This document shows, one piece after another, positions 5,538 through 5,542 of a stretch of 5,542 nt of DNA. Source of the DNA: Lysobacter_K sp038248955. Its GTDB lineage: Bacteria; Pseudomonadota; Gammaproteobacteria; Xanthomonadales; Xanthomonadaceae. The first letter of the stretch is position 1. The number at the start of each line of letters is the position of its first letter. The stretch lies in NCBI GenBank assembly GCA_038248955.1, contig JBBRWW010000172.1, positions 1-5,542 on the forward strand, given 5' to 3'. The translations under genes and the position numbers were made by a program. Under the pieces are notes generated by a model. That model did not search any database. It saw nothing but the letters and a program-made list of their open reading frames with translations, and was not told where the DNA came from.

Positions 5538-5542
5538 TGATC

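Noticed and set aside
3864..5540. 558-residue open frame on the plus strand opposite fdhA and across the DoxX-like gene
   Set aside because: It is antisense to a clear formaldehyde dehydrogenase and overlaps the DoxX-like gene in another frame; it is His/Val/Ala-rich with no domain.

Overview
The window is visibly GC-rich and densely coding. Codon use, AGGAG-type ribosome binding sites and the protein types point to a gammaproteobacterium of the Lysobacteraceae/Xanthomonadaceae kind (Lysobacter, Luteimonas or a relative). That placement is inference. I see no rRNA, tRNA, CRISPR array, phage gene or transposase gene.

Layout from left to right: (1) 1-470, minus strand, the N-terminal 156 residues of a YqcI/YcgG-family (GntA-like) protein that runs off the left edge. 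(2) 471-818, a divergent intergenic region holding one copy of a short repeat with core GGGGTCAGGTTCA. (3) 819-1022, plus strand, a small acidic, probably disordered 67-residue protein of unknown function. (4) 1023-1270, a hairpin made from the same repeat core, an inverted copy of the repeat, and a terminator-like hairpin for the next gene. (5) 1271-3148, minus strand, a large secreted protein of unknown function. (6) 3149-3632, a non-coding stretch with a short palindrome. (7) 3633-4772, minus strand, a zinc- and NAD-dependent glutathione-independent formaldehyde dehydrogenase. (8) 4773-5061, a divergent intergenic region. (9) 5062-5484, plus strand, a four-helix DoxX-like membrane protein. 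(10) 5485-5542, a tandem duplication and another degenerate copy of the repeat at the right edge.

No operon is evident. Each gene stands alone with its own flanking intergenic space, so the neighbours need not share a pathway. The formaldehyde dehydrogenase (detoxification) and the YqcI/YcgG protein (haem-dependent N-hydroxylase relatives) are the only genes with a biochemical role that can be argued. The most distinctive feature is the repeat family: an 18-bp inverted pair (613-630 and 1101-1118, one mismatch) brackets the small acidic gene, a perfect 13-bp hairpin of the same core lies inside, and a related copy sits at 5512-5537. This looks like a dispersed intergenic palindromic (REP-like) element rather than a complete new system. 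I did not find convincing evidence of an undescribed multi-gene system here.
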